64,000 bases of DNA from Saururus chinensis. Its lineage: Eukaryota; Streptophyta; Magnoliopsida; Piperales; Saururaceae. Where the stretch lies: contig CP141149.1 in assembly GCA_035235625.1 (NCBI GenBank), forward strand, positions 9,082,893 to 9,146,892, in the 5' to 3' direction. Shown here piece after piece: positions 31,406 to 45,229 of the stretch. Under the pieces are notes generated by a model, which saw nothing but the letters and a program-made list of their open reading frames with translations, was not told where the DNA came from and searched no databases. The translations under genes and the position numbers were made by a program. Numbering within the stretch: position 1 is the first letter of the stretch; each line of letters begins with the position of its first letter.

Positions 31406-34400
31406 TTTTTTTAAAAAAAATACTATTAGCGATGCTGAGTGGTGAGCGCCACTAATAGTGTAATTGGTGGCGATGCTAAAGAATAAGCATTGCCACTTAT
31501 TGTTCTATTAGTGACGCCATTTCTTAGCACTGCTAATAGTATTTTTTAAAATTTTCCCCTACCTCTCTTTCCTCCCCTCTCTCTCTACACTCTCAACCCT
31601 CTCTCTACCCTCTCTCTCAACCCTCACTCTCAACCTTCTCTCTTTACCCTCTCGCTATTCTTTCTTTCTCTCCTCTCCTCTCTCTCTCACTCTCTCTTCT
31701 CTCTCTCCTCTCTCTCCCTCTCCCTCTCCTCTTTCTCTTTCCTCTCTCTCCTCTCCTTCTCTCTCCTCACTCTCTCTATCTCTCTCCTCTTACTCTTCTC
31801 TCTCTCCTCACACTCTCTCTCCTCTATTTATCTCACTTCCCTCACTCTCTTTATATATTTTAAATTTAATAAAAATAAATTATAAGGTAATAGTGACACA
31901 TAGGAGTATGGTCGCTAATACGCTACGTATTCGCAATGCCTAAAAATATGTCACAAATACCAAGGGTAGTAGCGATACATACTTGTATGCGTCACTAATG
32001 CCAGGAGTATTAGTGACGCATATTCAATTTTTAATAATTTTTTAATAAAAAAATCTTTAAAAAAATTAAATTTCTCCCTCTCTCCTCTCTCTATCTACCC
32101 TCTCTCTCTCTCCTCACTCTCTCTACACTCTCTTCTCTCTCCTCACTCTCTATCTCCTCTCTCTCCTCGCACACACTCTCTTCTCTCTCACTTTCTTCCC
32201 TCTCTCTTTTCACTCTCCCCTCTCCCTCTCTCTTCCCCTTCTATCTCTCTCTCTCCTGCACTCTCTCTTCTCCTTTTATCTCTTTCTCTCTGTAATACTC
32301 TAGGTATTAGCGACACACATAAATATGCGTCGCTAATAAGTATTAGTGATGCATAATATATTTTATTTTATTTATTTTTTCATAAATTTTTAAATAAAAG
32401 ATAATAAAAAATCTTTAAAAAATCAAAATTAAATTTCTCCTTTTCTCTCTACTCTCTATCTCTATACTCCCTCCACTCTCTATCTACCCTCAATCTCACA
32501 TCCTCTCTCTCTCTCCTCACTACTCTCTCTTCTCTCAATGTTCTCTCTCTCTCCTCTCTCCTTCCTCTATCTCTTTTATTATAAATTATATTTTAAAATT
32601 AATAAATAAAAAATAAATAAAAATATATTAACGACACAATTTCATAAACTATAATATTTTTTGTTTTAATTTTTTTAATATAATAATATAGTAAAAAATT
32701 CTAATAAATATAAATTAAATTTCCCCAGCTCTCTTCTCTCTCTCCTCACCCTCTCTCTTCTCTCTCCACACCCTCTCCTCTTTCTCTCTCTTCTCTCTCT
32801 CCCCTATCCCTCTCTACCTTATCTCTCCCTTCTCTCTCTCTCCTCACACCCTCTCTTCTCTCTCTCTACCTTCTCTCTCCTCTCCCTCTCTCTCTACCCT
32901 CTCTCTTCTCACCCTCTCTCCTCCCCTCTCTCTCCTCACCCTCTATCTTCTCTCTCCTCCCCTCTATTTTCTCTCTCCCTATCTCTGTCAACCCTCTCTC
33001 TCCTCTTTCTCTGTCTTCTCTCTCCTCACCCCCTCTCTTCTCTCTCTCCTCAACCTCTCTCTGTACCCTCTCTCCCAATTCCTTTTATTTTAATTTTTTT
33101 AAAAATAATCATTAACAACAAATAACTATATGTGTCGCTAGTACACTAGGTAGTAGCGATGCATAATATGCGTCGCTAATTTAAATTTATTTATTTTAAA
33201 AAAAAATAAAATTAATTTATAATTAAAATTTTCTTCCCTCTCCCTATCTCTCTTTTTCCTCTCTCTCTCTACCCTATTTCCTCGTACTATCTCTCTCCCA
33301 ATCTCTCACTCTCTCCTCTCTCCCCTCACTGACTCTTGACCTCCCTCCCTCCTCTCTCCTCACCTTCTCTCCTCTCTCTACGCTCTCTCCTCAGTCTCTC
33401 TACACCCTCTCTCTCCTCACTCACTCTATTTTATTATAAATTATATATTAAAATTAATATAAAAATTTAAATAAAAATATAGTAACAACTCAATTTCACC
33501 ACACTAGTAGTTTTTATTTTTATTTTTATTTTTAAAATATAATAATATAATAAAAAAATCCCTAAAAAATATAAATTAAATTTCCCCCTCTCTCCTCACC
33601 CTCTCTCTTCTCTCTCTCCTCACCCTCTATCTACTCTCTCGCCTCTTTCTCTCTCTCCCCACCCCTCTCTTCTCTCTCTCCTCATCCTCACTTTACCCTC
33701 TCCCTCTCTCTCCCTGCTATCCCCTTATTATTTTTTTAAACTATTAGCAACCCATAACTGCAGGTGTTGCTAATACACTAGGTAGTAGCAACACGTACAC
33801 TTATGTGTTGATATATTATCGACACATACCTATTCGCATTGCTAATATAAATTTTTTTATTTTAAATTTTTTTCAAAAATAATTTATAATTAAAATTTTC
33901 TTTCCTCTCCCTCCCTCTCTTTTTCCTCTCTCTCTACCCTCTCTCCTCTCACTTTCTCTCTCCCTATCTCTCACTCTCTCGTCTATATCCTCTCCGTCTC
34001 TCGACCTCTCTCTCTCCTCTCTCCTCTCTCCTCCCTCTCATACTCTCACTCTCTCTCCTCTTCTACACTCTCTCTCCTCAATTTCCTTCTGCCCTCTCTC
34101 TCTTCTCACTCTCGCCTATCGATCTCACTCTACCTTCTTTCACATCTTTCTCTCTCTTTCACTATGTTCTCACGCTTCCCTATCTCTCTCTCCTCACCCT
34201 CTCTAGTTACCCTCTCTCTCTTTCTCTCTCTCCTCAATCTCTCCCTCTCCTCAATCTCTCTTTCTCTCTCCTCTCTGTCTCTCTTCTCTCTCTCCTCTCT
34301 CCTCTCATCTCTCTTGATCTCTTTAATCTATCTCTTTTATTGTAAATTATATTTTAAAATTAATAAAAAAATTTAAAAAATAAAATATATTATATGTAAA

Positions 34401-34830
34401 TAGTGAAAGTTTAATCTATTATTGGCACTACCTTTTATTGAATATTGAATATTTATTTATTATATATACAAATAGTAAATATTAAATAAAATATATTATA
34501 TTTAAGAAGTTTATTTTAAATTATTTTAAAATTATTTATTATATAATTATTTATTAAATAATATTAATTAATAAAGTTATTAGCGATGCTTTATTAAAAG
34601 TGTTGCTAATAATATAAATAGTAGTGACACTTGTAGAAAAGTGTCACTATTATTAATAATATTTGCGACGCTTATGAAAAAGCGTTGCTAATAGTTCTAA
34701 ATTTTTTATTTATTATTTCAAATTTATAACCATTAGTGACGCTTTTGCTAAGTGTCACTTATATTTGTAAGTTGAGCAATTTTTTAAATTACGCTTATAA
34801 TAGGATAAGTTTTTTAAAGTATATGTAATT
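31406..34830. repeat. Alternating CT-rich arrays and TTAGCGACGC-like modules
   Basis: Seven CT-rich tracts (roughly 31555-31860, 32070-32290, 32430-32570, 32720-33090, 33230-33430, 33590-33720, 33890-34330) alternate with AT-rich spacers and short modules built on TTAGCGACGC / GCGTCGCTAAT in both orientations. Modules occur near 31420-31530, 31890-32020, 32300-32350, 33105-33185, 33740-33845 and 34575-34770. Motifs like this form subterminal repeats of some plant DNA transposons (CACTA group), but I see no CACTA ends. Open frames here are CT-repeat artefacts. It interrupts the chromovirus pol at 31405. Confidence 0.7.
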
Positions 34831-34879
34831 TCAACAAATATGAAATATGGTCCCACATGAGAACTTCCACATATGTGGC

Positions 34880-36240
34880 TAGGGGTGTTAATAAGCCGAG
34901 GGCTCTATCACAACTTTAATTTTTAAAAGCCTTTTTAATAGCACTAATGCTAGATAGCAAGAAAATATTTTTTGGCCTTTACTAAATGCAAAATAATTTA
35001 TTCAATTAAATATCCCAGTCATGATAACTGGTATTCACATATATGAATATCAAAGTATATGATATCATTATATGTCTCCATAATCCATAAATAGGAGGTT
35101 ATCCATATATGTACAAACATGTTATCAGTGCGTAAATAATTAACTAAATTGTCTTTCATGCCAACAATACACATACTAGCATCACAAAAATGAAAAACTA
35201 CACCCCACTCTAGTCCATTGAGTCTTACTACTCCTCACTCGAAGAATCTGTAACCAATAAAGGACCAAACTACAATGGAACATCTCCTCCCTCAAGAGGA
35301 GAGTTTCAAAAAGATCAAAAGGATTAATTATTATTTTTTAGATCAAGCTAACATTATCAAGATATTAGTTGCTTACATACTCATTGGATAACATATCCAA
35401 TGTTACTTCTAATAAGATCGGATCTAGACATAGTTCTACCTTACAACTAACATCATCACATAAAGTATAGCAATATATATAGAATGCTTGTGTTTTCAAC
35501 CAACATACACTTTATACAAGTCCTTTAATTGTTCCACTTGTTCTAATTTAACTACCAAATTATCTTATAAATCCTTTTCAATAATTAATAACCCCAGCTA
35601 ATCCATTGGATGGATAGATACATCATGTCAACTAGAGTGACACATTATTCAAACCACCCTTCATTTCGTTGACCCAAATCTATGTTTCAAAGAACAACAC
35701 TCATGATGAAGGTCAATACACTACAATAACATTATAAAAAAGTTGGAACATTATATAAGAATACACCAATTGAGACATAATTGAACTCTCTAAGAAATCG
35801 CTGAATATCCATTTTCACTTTGGGAAGTCCTTGAAGTCATGATCCCATAGTAATTTTCTTGCCATTTTATGGGTTATAAACCCCTTCCACCAACCTTGGT
35901 CCGCTCAATAGTTTATGCTCTAACCCTAGGGGTAAAATTTTTAATTACCCACCTACTAGGATTTTTCCCCACCATGTTCCTTATTCCATATTTAGGGTAT
36001 ACCCTCACATGTCATTGAGATTTTTTCACAACATTTAACTTCATGCCCAGGTCATTCAACTGGAGCCTAAGTCGGGTCAACATACTCTAGTTTACCTTAA
36101 GGGTAAAATGGTCATCTTAATGACTAGGATTTTTCCTTGGGCTTCAACTTGCCTCAGACACACATCATACACTCTAGGTCATTATTTAATTTTTTTTACA
36201 TTAATATCCTCATGAACTAGACGTGGTTCAATGCTCCCCT
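34880..36240 (-). mobile_element. Family-B LTR copy, minus orientation
   Basis: Matches 62915-63900 in the same orientation and 9730-10440 in the opposite one. Shared words include 'TTAATTGTTCCACTTGTTCTAATTTAA' (35526-35552) and 'CATATGAATATCAAAGTATATGATATCATTA' type sequence. The 3' end (minus sense) is near 34900-34910, but no PBS follows, so this is a 3' or solo LTR. The 5' end around 36240 is approximate. No coding sequence. Confidence 0.6.
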
Positions 36241-37757
<1,517 letters not shown>

Positions 37758-37762
37758 AAGAC

Positions 37763-38144
37763 TGTTGTGCACGATCACCCAGGTTCAGGCTCCCAGTTGA
37801 CTCACAGACTCTACTTTATTTCTTCTTGGCATTGGAACTATTTATTTTTGTAATAGCTTAGTATTTGCTTGTTATTTGTTTATGTAAATTATTATTGGTT
37901 TAGTTAGTGGCCCCAGACTAGCCTAACCCACTAACTGGCGTATCCACCTAGGGAATTGGGCAGGCCTGGGAAAGCTGGGATCGACTCCCTAGGGGACTGG
38001 TCGTCCCCTATAAGGGGCAATCCTCTTCCTTGTTTATAGGGATGCTATTGGAATTATTCAAAATATCTCCACTTTCTTCCATGTTTCTACCCTTTCACTA
38101 CATGAATCTCCTTGATATTGATTATGCCTACATCAGGCACATTA
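37763..38144 (+). repeat. 5' LTR of the Reina-type element, 382 bp
   Basis: TGTTGTGCACGATCACC ... CATTA, directly followed by the PBS. It contains a TATA-like CCCTATAAGG (38008-38017). The terminal CA seen in the 3' copy has become TA here. The 3' LTR lacks about 120 bases of its centre. Confidence 0.9.
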
Positions 38145-38145
38145 T

Positions 38146-38157
38146 TGGTATCGGAGC
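38146..38157 (+). other. Primer-binding site, initiator tRNA-Met type
   Basis: TGGTATCGGAGC, one base after the 5' LTR, complementary (one difference from the common TGGTATCAGAGC) to the 3' end of initiator tRNA-Met. Confidence 0.85.
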
Positions 38158-38218
38158 TTCATCGATTCTCGGCCATAGCGCGAGGCAAACAGGTTGCTGT
38201 CGCACCTGAAGTACAACC

Positions 38219-39250
38219 CATGAAGGAAACTGACGCATCAGCGGACAGCCTGCCGATGGCCTCCACTTTGATTCCGGTGACGTTGGATGGCCCCATGCTG
38301 GCTCAACTCATGGCCAAGGTCGATACCTATAGTTGGACCAAATGAGGAAACTGACGCATCAGCGGGCCAAATGAGGTGCTAAACCCCATTTGGCCCGCTT
38401 ATAGTTCTCATGCTACAATGGGGATGACGACCTAGTGGAGTGGCTGCTTAAGGCTAAAAAGTTCTTTGCTTATTAGTGCACGCAGTTAGAAGCTGAATGA
38501 CTGCGCATCGCCACTTTCTATCTAGACGGAGATGCCTCTATCTAGTATCAAAGCTTTGAGAAGGAGATCTGCTATCCCTCTTGGGCCGCCTTCTCCGACG
38601 AGCTCTGTATTCAGTTTGGGCCAAATGAGTTCCAGGACTTCAACGAGATGCTCTCCACTCTGCGCTAGACCATCACTGTTTGTGCCTACTACACGGAGTT
38701 TATGAAGGTGGCCAACCGCCTCCCAGACTGGCCAGTGGCCGCCTTGGTGGGCACATTCAAGCGCGGCCTCAAGCCTGAGATTTTTTAGGAGATGCGCCAC
38801 TTCCCTTGCACCAGCATGAGGGACGTCATGTGCCATGCTCGTATCGCGGAGGAGAAGCTGGCTAGACAGCACAGAGGCGGGCGGCTTGGTCCTTTGTCTC
38901 AACCTGTTCTCAGCGCCAACCCCCAGGCCCCGCCCCCCAGCAGTCTGGTAGCAGGCTGCCCTAGCCAGCAGCCCGCCCAGGCAAACCCGATTGTTCAACG
39001 CCTCACTCCAGCCCAAATAGAGGAACGCCAGTCTAAGGGGCTGTGTTTTTGCTGCAACGAGAAGTTTGTCCTGGGGCACCGCTGTTCTGTCAAGGGCAGC
39101 CTTCTTGTGGAAGAGATTGATGATGATGGCGAGGGGGCAGGTGGAGTAGACTCGTGTTCCTTTGAGGAGGTGCTGCCCAAAATTTCTGTCCATGCCTTCT
39201 CGGGGGTGTTCACTCCCCGCACGATGCGAGTGCAGGGCTACCTCAAGTAG
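38219..39250 (+). pseudogene. Reina-type gag
   Basis: Capsid-like region from about 38410 ('NGDDDLVEWLLKAKKFF', 'FYLDGDAS', 'FGPNEFQDFNEML', 'YYTEFMKVANRLPDW', 'GTFKRGLKPEI'), then a Pro/Gln-rich linker, then the nucleocapsid finger at 39044-39085 (C-F-C-C-N-E-K-F-V-L-G-H-R-C). In-frame stops: TAG at 38474, 38543, 38666, 38786 and 39248, TGA at 38498. The 152 codons at 38792-39250 are open. The true start is obscured by the local duplication and inverted repeat at 38225-38400. Family role: virus-like particle shell and RNA packaging. Confidence 0.8.
38362..38400. repeat. 13-bp perfect inverted repeat in the gag start
   Basis: Arms AGCGGGCCAAATG (38362-38374) and CATTTGGCCCGCT (38388-38400) with a 13-nt loop. 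Next to it, the 20-mer starting GGAAACTGACG is repeated directly at 38225-38244 and 38347-38366. Together they suggest a template-switch rearrangement at the 5' end of gag. Confidence 0.85.
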
Positions 39251-39735
39251 CAACAAGTGGCTATTTTGATCGGCAACGGGTCTACCCATAATTTCATTAA
39301 TGACAAGGTAACCCATCAGCTAGGTTGTTTTGTCTTAGATTCAAAGTTGTTTGACATGCTGATTGGCGATGGAAAGCACCTCAGGAGCACCAGGGTGTGT
39401 AGTCACGCTATGCTCTTTGTCCAAGGCCACACATTTGTTACTGACCTCTTCTTGCTGCCTAAGATGGGGGTGGACATTGTGTTGGGTGTGTAGTGGCTTC
39501 AGGAGCTTGGGGATGTGGTTTGGAACTTCAGGGACATGGTGATGGACTTCGAGCTTCAGGGGCAGTGGGTTCAGATTGAAGGCTCTAGGCTTGGCACTCT
39601 CCTCTCCACCCAGTCTTCGAGCTCTTTCTTTTGGTTCACCCCCCAAGGGCTCCTCTTGGGGCAGTGCACCACTATCAAGGTGACTCAGGATGAGTGCCTC
39701 TAGATTTACAGGAGTTGTTAGCAGCCCATTAGGAC
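39251..39735 (+). pseudogene. Reina-type aspartic protease, active-site loop lost
   Basis: Continues the gag frame: 'AILIGNGSTHNFINDKV' (from 39257) aligns with the family's usual D-S-G-S-T-H-N-F-I loop, but the catalytic Asp is Gly and Ser is Asn (G-N-G). 'LLPKMGVDIVLGV' (about 39455-39490) is the second conserved block, followed by TAG at 39491 where the family has Gln before Trp. The frame then shifts before the RT. Confidence 0.75.
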
Positions 39736-40640
39736 TTGTTTGCAGAGCCGCAGGGTCTTCCCCCCATCCGGCCTCACGACCACCAGATTTCCATCATCCC
39801 TGGAGCGGCCCCAGCCAATATCCGCCTTTATCGTTACCCTCATGTACAAAAATCAGAGATTGAGCGTCTCGTGGCTGACATGCTTTAGTCCGGGATCATT
39901 CACCCGAGCACGAATTCCTACTCGTCTCCGGTGTTGCTGGTTCGGAAGGAAGACGGTACGTGGCGGTTCTGTGTTGACTACCGCGCCTTGAATGCAATCA
40001 CTGTCAAAGACAAATATCCCATACCGGTGATTGAGGAGTTGTTGGACGAGCTGACAGGTGCCACGGTCTTCAGTAAGCTCGACTTGTGTTCGGGGTATCA
40101 TCAAATTCTGGTACAGCTAGCCGATGTGCAAAAGACCGCCTTCTAGACTCATGGCGGTCATTTTGAGTTCCTCGTCATGCCATTCGGACTGACCAACGCC
40201 CCCTCGACATTCTAGTGCCTCATGAACGATCTCTTCAAGCTATTCCTATGCCACTATATATTGGTTTTCTTTGATGACATTTTGTTGTACAACAAGTCTT
40301 GGGCAGAGCACTTGACGCATCTCAGGTCGGTCTTCTCTATCTTGAGAGATAACTCCTTATTCCTAAAGCGTTCGAAATGTTCCTTTGGCAGCCCGTAGGT
40401 TGATTACTTGGGCCATATTATTTCGTGGAGTGATGTTGCCACTAACCCGGCCAAGGTGGCCGCTACCCACATGCGTCCGGGCACTCAGGGGTTTTCTGGG
40501 CCTTATAGGTTATTATTGGCGGTTCATCAATCGGTATGGAGAGTTGGCTCGACCCTTTACAAAGTTGCTTAAACAGGGGGCTTTTGCATGGAACGCGAGT
40601 AGGCTATGGCCTCAGCCCCGGTTCTGCTCTTACTAGACTT
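39736..40640 (+). pseudogene. Reina-type reverse transcriptase
   Basis: RT blocks in order: '[22 protein letters not shown]' (from 39892), '[19 protein letters not shown]' (39964-40020), '[14 protein letters not shown]' (40072-40110), '[15 protein letters not shown]' (40170-40212), and the catalytic F-F-D-D at 40267-40278, intact. The connection segment 'RALRGFLGLIGYYWRFINRYG' lies at 40470-40535 after a frameshift. In-frame TAG codons at 39886, 40144, 40213 and 40396. It would copy the element RNA into cDNA if restored; as it stands it is inactive. Confidence 0.88.
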
Positions 40641-41005
40641 CAGCCGACCTTTCGTGGTGGAGATGACGCTTCAGAGATGGGCCTAGGGGCAGTTCTTCTG
40701 CAGGATGAGCATCCCATTACTTACTTCGGTAAGGCCTTCTCTAGCTGCTCTTTGTTCGTGTCCGTGTATGAGAAAGAGATGTTGGCTATCGTTCTTGTGG
40801 TCGACAAGTGGCGGTCTTACTTACTTGGCCGCCGGTTCCTGATTCGCACTGACCACCAGCCCCTGAAATATTTCTTAGAACAACGGGTGTCCACTCCATC
40901 TCAGCAACGGTGGGTCAGCAAGTTACTTGGCTATGACGACAAGGACGTGTACAAGAAAGGGTCTAAAAACATCATGGCCGACGCCCTCTCTCGTAGCCCT
41001 TGCTA
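40641..41005 (+). pseudogene. Reina-type RNase H
   Basis: Open to the TAA at 41004-41006. Motifs: 'DDASEMGLGAVLLQDEHPI' (first Asp and the usual A-S-x-x-G-L-G-A), 'YEKEMLAIV' (Glu), 'IRTDHQPLKYFLEQ' (Asp), 'KNIMADALSR' (Asp). All four RNase H acidic residues appear present, making this one of the best preserved pol domains in the window. It is joined to RT through a frameshift near 40600-40660. Confidence 0.85.
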
Positions 41006-41015
41006 ATGCTCTTGC

Positions 41016-42000
41016 TTGGCTTTCTCTACTTTATCTTGCCCATTCATTGACGAGTTGTGGTACGCCTATCATGATGATTCTTCAATGCAGGATGTGATTG
41101 CCGCCCTCCAGACCGACCCTGCTGCTCGGCCCTTCTTTGTGTGGCGGGATGCCCTTCTCTTCTGGAAGGACCGCCTGTGGGTACCAGATATAGCTGACCT
41201 ACGCCGCCGCATCTTTTCTCACTTCCATGACTCTCCCGTGGCTGGTCATGAAGAGGCTTTCCGCACCTATAAATGGGTCAGCTAGAGCTTCCTGTGGCAG
41301 GGTATTAGTTGGGTTGTCCAAGAGTATGTGGCCGCTTGTGATATTTGCCAAAGGGCTAAGGCTGCCACGACTTCTCCCGCCAGTTTGTTACAGCCCTTGC
41401 CTATTCCAAATAAGGTATGGGAGGATGTTTTGATGGACTTTGTGGAGGCCTTGCCTGTGGTTTAGGGTAAGTCAGTGATTATGGTTGTGGTGGACCGGTT
41501 GTCCAAGTATGCTCATTTCTGTGTGTTAGGCCATCCCTTCATCACCAAGACAGTGGCTGAGCTTTATGTTTGGGAGGTGGCCCAACTCCACGGTATGTCC
41601 CGCACGATTATTTCTGATCATGATGGGATATTCCTTTCTCAGTTCTGGTAGGAGTTCTTCACTTTATAGGGTACTTCTCTCCATATGAGCACTGCTTATC
41701 ACCCTCAAATGGATGGTCAAACCGAGGTGGTTAATCGTTGTTTGGAGCAATATCTTCGATGCTACAACCCCGCAAATGGCTTCAGCTTCTTCCATGGGCA
41801 GAGTGGTCTTATAATACTGCCTATCATACTTGAGCCGGCTTCACTCCTTTTGAGGTGCTGTATGGCTGCCCGCCACTGACTGTGTTATCATATGTACCTC
41901 ACCACTCCTCTGTGGCTGAGGTAAACTATATGTTCCAGACACGCGATGAGGTCTTGTGTCAGCTAAAGGAGAATTTGTCTTCTACCCAGAACCGGATGAA
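41016..42000 (+). pseudogene. Reina-type integrase
   Basis: The HHCC zinc domain is readable at 41218-41345 (H-F-H..AGHEEAFRTYKW, then C-D-I-C-Q-R-A-K). The catalytic core has D in '[10 protein letters not shown]' (about 41432), D in 'IISDHDGIF' (about 41612) and E in '[20 protein letters not shown]' (about 41700-41750). TAG stops interrupt at 41283, 41463, 41649 and 41667, and a frameshift follows near 41770. The DDE residues themselves are kept. The C-terminal part continues through '[10 protein letters not shown]' (about 41850). Confidence 0.85.
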
Positions 42001-42470
42001 GCATATCTATGATCGTCGCCACACTGATCGGGAGTATGCGGTGGGTGACTCGGTTTATGTGTCGGTTCTGCCTCATCGCCAAACCTCCTTGTTTCATCCT
42101 GAGCACTCAAAGTTTACCCCCTATTTCCATGGTCCATATGCTATCTATCAAGGAGCGTGTTGGTCTAGTGGCCTACCGACTTGCATTGCCCCTCGACTCC
42201 TCAGTTCACCCTGTCTTTCATGTATCCCGTCTGCGCCGATTTGTAGGTGACAAGTCCTTGGCAGTGGGTGCTCCTCCACCTCCCTTGATGGGCACAATTC
42301 GGCCGTCTGATCCTATTCCTGCTTCGGTTGAGAAGTGTTTGGTCCGTCGCTTTGGTCGCATTATTACAAAGTTTCTGATTTCTTGGCAGGGGTAGCCACT
42401 TGACGAGTCTACATGGATGCCTGAGGATGAGTTTATGGTTCGATATCCGTCTTGGTCGCCTTGAGGACAA
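42001..42470 (+). pseudogene. Reina-type integrase C-terminus with chromodomain
   Basis: Integrase C-terminal GPY-like region ('AVGDSVYVSV', 'YFHGPYAI', 42035-42150), a frame change, then 'SVHPVFHVSRLRRFVGD' (42205-42255). The chromodomain is 'VRRFGRIITKFLISWQG' followed by 'PLDESTWMPEDEFMVRYPSW' (42340-42455), separated by TAG at 42393 where the pattern expects one residue. Chromodomains of this family guide integration to heterochromatin (family knowledge). Confidence 0.85.
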
Positions 42471-42495
42471 GGGGATTAGCAAAAGCATGGTGGAG

Positions 42496-42756
42496 TGTTG
42501 TGTACGATCACCTAGGCTCAAGCTCCCAGTTGACTCACAAACTCTACTTTATTTCTTCTTGGCATTGGGACTATTAATTTTTGTAATACCTTAGTATTTG
42601 CTTGTTATTTGTTTATGTAAGTTGTTATTGGTTCAGTTAGTGGCCTCGGACTAGCCTGCCCCACTAATTGGCATGTCTACCTAGGGAATTGGGCCAGCCT
42701 GGGAAAGCTAAGCTTGAATCTCCTTGATATCGATTGTGCCTATGTCGGGCACATCA
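42496..42756 (+). repeat. 3' LTR of the Reina-type element, internally deleted
   Basis: TGTTGTGTACGATCACC ... CACATCA, same ends as the 5' LTR but 261 bp long, missing about 120 bases between 'GGGAAAGCT' and 'GAATCTCCTTGATAT'. The TATA-like region is in the deleted part. A degraded purine stretch (42479-42495) is the PPT candidate. Confidence 0.9.
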
Positions 42757-42761
42757 AAGAC

Positions 42762-43440
42762 ACAAGTTAATTATTCTGGACGGCAAAACTATGACAGAAA
42801 ACATGTATTAAAACAGAACAAAAAATGTATCTTAACAAAAATAAATTGTTATTGTGGCTTTTGGGACAACTCCTTATAACTCATAAACAAAGATGTTCCT
42901 ATCAATGGAAGGCAAAAATAGCAAAGCCTTTACATTGGTCACTCAGAATGAAGGAATACTGCAGTTTCCTCACTTTGAATCCAACACGAAAAATACCACC
43001 TTTGACTCTACAAATTGATAGAGATACAATAACCTTAAAAATCTTTATAGGGAGACAGATGTGAAGATGGAGGATAACTTAAATTTCACGAAAGAACCCG
43101 TTGGCTAAAACCCAATTGTAGTGCTGCGAACTGAAGAAGAGGATGGTTAATGTTGGGGAGAGCCTCTTGTAGCGCTGTGGCAGGAAGAAGGCTTTGGGCA
43201 TGGAGGTGGGGAGCGCCTCTTGCAGCGCCGGAATCAAGATGTTGTCAACGCGATTCGAAGCCCTATTGCAACGGAGCACGATCGCGCAAAGCAGTGGAAG
43301 GTGGACTAGGGTGAGGCTGACTAAACTGGGGAATTCTTGGAGGTACAGCCATGGGCAGGAGTGGGAAATTTTCTTCACGCGGGAGTCCTGCGCGCCCGTG
43401 GTGAATTTGTTTATTTTTTATGTGGCGGGTTCTAATGAGG
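42762..43440. other. Unassigned, GC-richer segment
   Basis: Contains a locally GC-rich part (43130-43400) with an imperfect direct repeat of 'GGGGAGAGCCTCTTGTAGCGC' (43153-43173) and 'GGGGAGCGCCTCTTGCAGCGC' (43206-43226). Open frames up to about 115 codons run on both strands, but none shows a known motif. It may be decayed host or transposon coding DNA. Confidence 0.35.
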
Positions 43441-43830
43441 CTGATTTGGATTTTGGGTTGGGTTAGGACCCAACCTAATATTGGAGTCAGGTTCTTTTGA
43501 CCTGACCTACTATACAACCGAATTTTTTGACCCCACCCAATAAGTGCAGAAAAAACCCACCAAATAAGAACCAAGAGTCGATCTGAAGCTAGGTTAATTC
43601 TAATAATTAAAACCAAACCAATCTTAATTTAGAACTAAAAAATTATATTAAAGTTAAATATGATCTTGTAATTTAATTAGAAAACTCAAGTCAGGTTGGT
43701 TCTTGGGTTTTTCACATATTAAACCCAACTTGAGCCAACTCAAAATTTATTTAGATATTTATTTCTTAGACTTGACTTTACCCGGGTCAATCTTAAGTCG
43801 GGTCCTGGTTTTCAACATAGCCTTAGGTTA
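43441..43830. mobile_element. Possible hAT-type MITE rich in GGGTTGGGT words
   Basis: The two ends carry opposed GGGTT/GGGTC and AACCC words (43455-43560 and 43690-43810), for example GGGTTGGGTTAGGACCCAACC at 43456-43476, with an AT-rich centre. This style of subterminal repeat is common in plant hAT MITEs. I could not fix its ends or a TSD. Confidence 0.35.

Positions 43831-45229
<1,399 letters not shown>

Larger units (their letters stand above)
37763..42756 (+). mobile_element. Reina-type chromovirus, nearly complete, TSD aagac
   Basis: A 4994-bp Ty3/gypsy element bounded by LTRs at 37763-38144 and 42496-42756 and flanked by identical aagac (37758-37762 and 42757-42761). Internal order is PBS, gag, protease, RT, RNase H, integrase, chromodomain. 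Short LTRs, the 'KGLCFCCNEKF..GHRC' finger and the chromodomain point to the Reina lineage. GC-richer than its surroundings. Stops are almost all TAG; there are also frameshifts in gag/pol. It cannot make a polyprotein, but its protein homology is the least decayed in the window. Confidence 0.92.

Noticed and set aside
32866..33078. 70-codon Arg/Glu/Gly-rich minus-strand frame, and similar Ser/Leu frames in 34164-34376
   Set aside because: Products of CT-rich simple repeats, without codon structure or motifs.
35720..35745. CACTACAATAACA as a CACTA transposon end
   Set aside because: The same word is found at the corresponding place in the other family-B LTR (63723), so it is LTR sequence.
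38522..39316. 264-codon minus-strand open frame
   Set aside because: It is antisense to Reina gag, whose protein motifs and zinc knuckle are clear on the plus strand; the long frame follows from gag codon use.
38474..42395. Reassigned amber codon as the reason for many TAGs
   Set aside because: Frameshifts and loss of the protease active site show the element is dead, and other elements nearby use all three stops; methylation decay explains the bias more simply.
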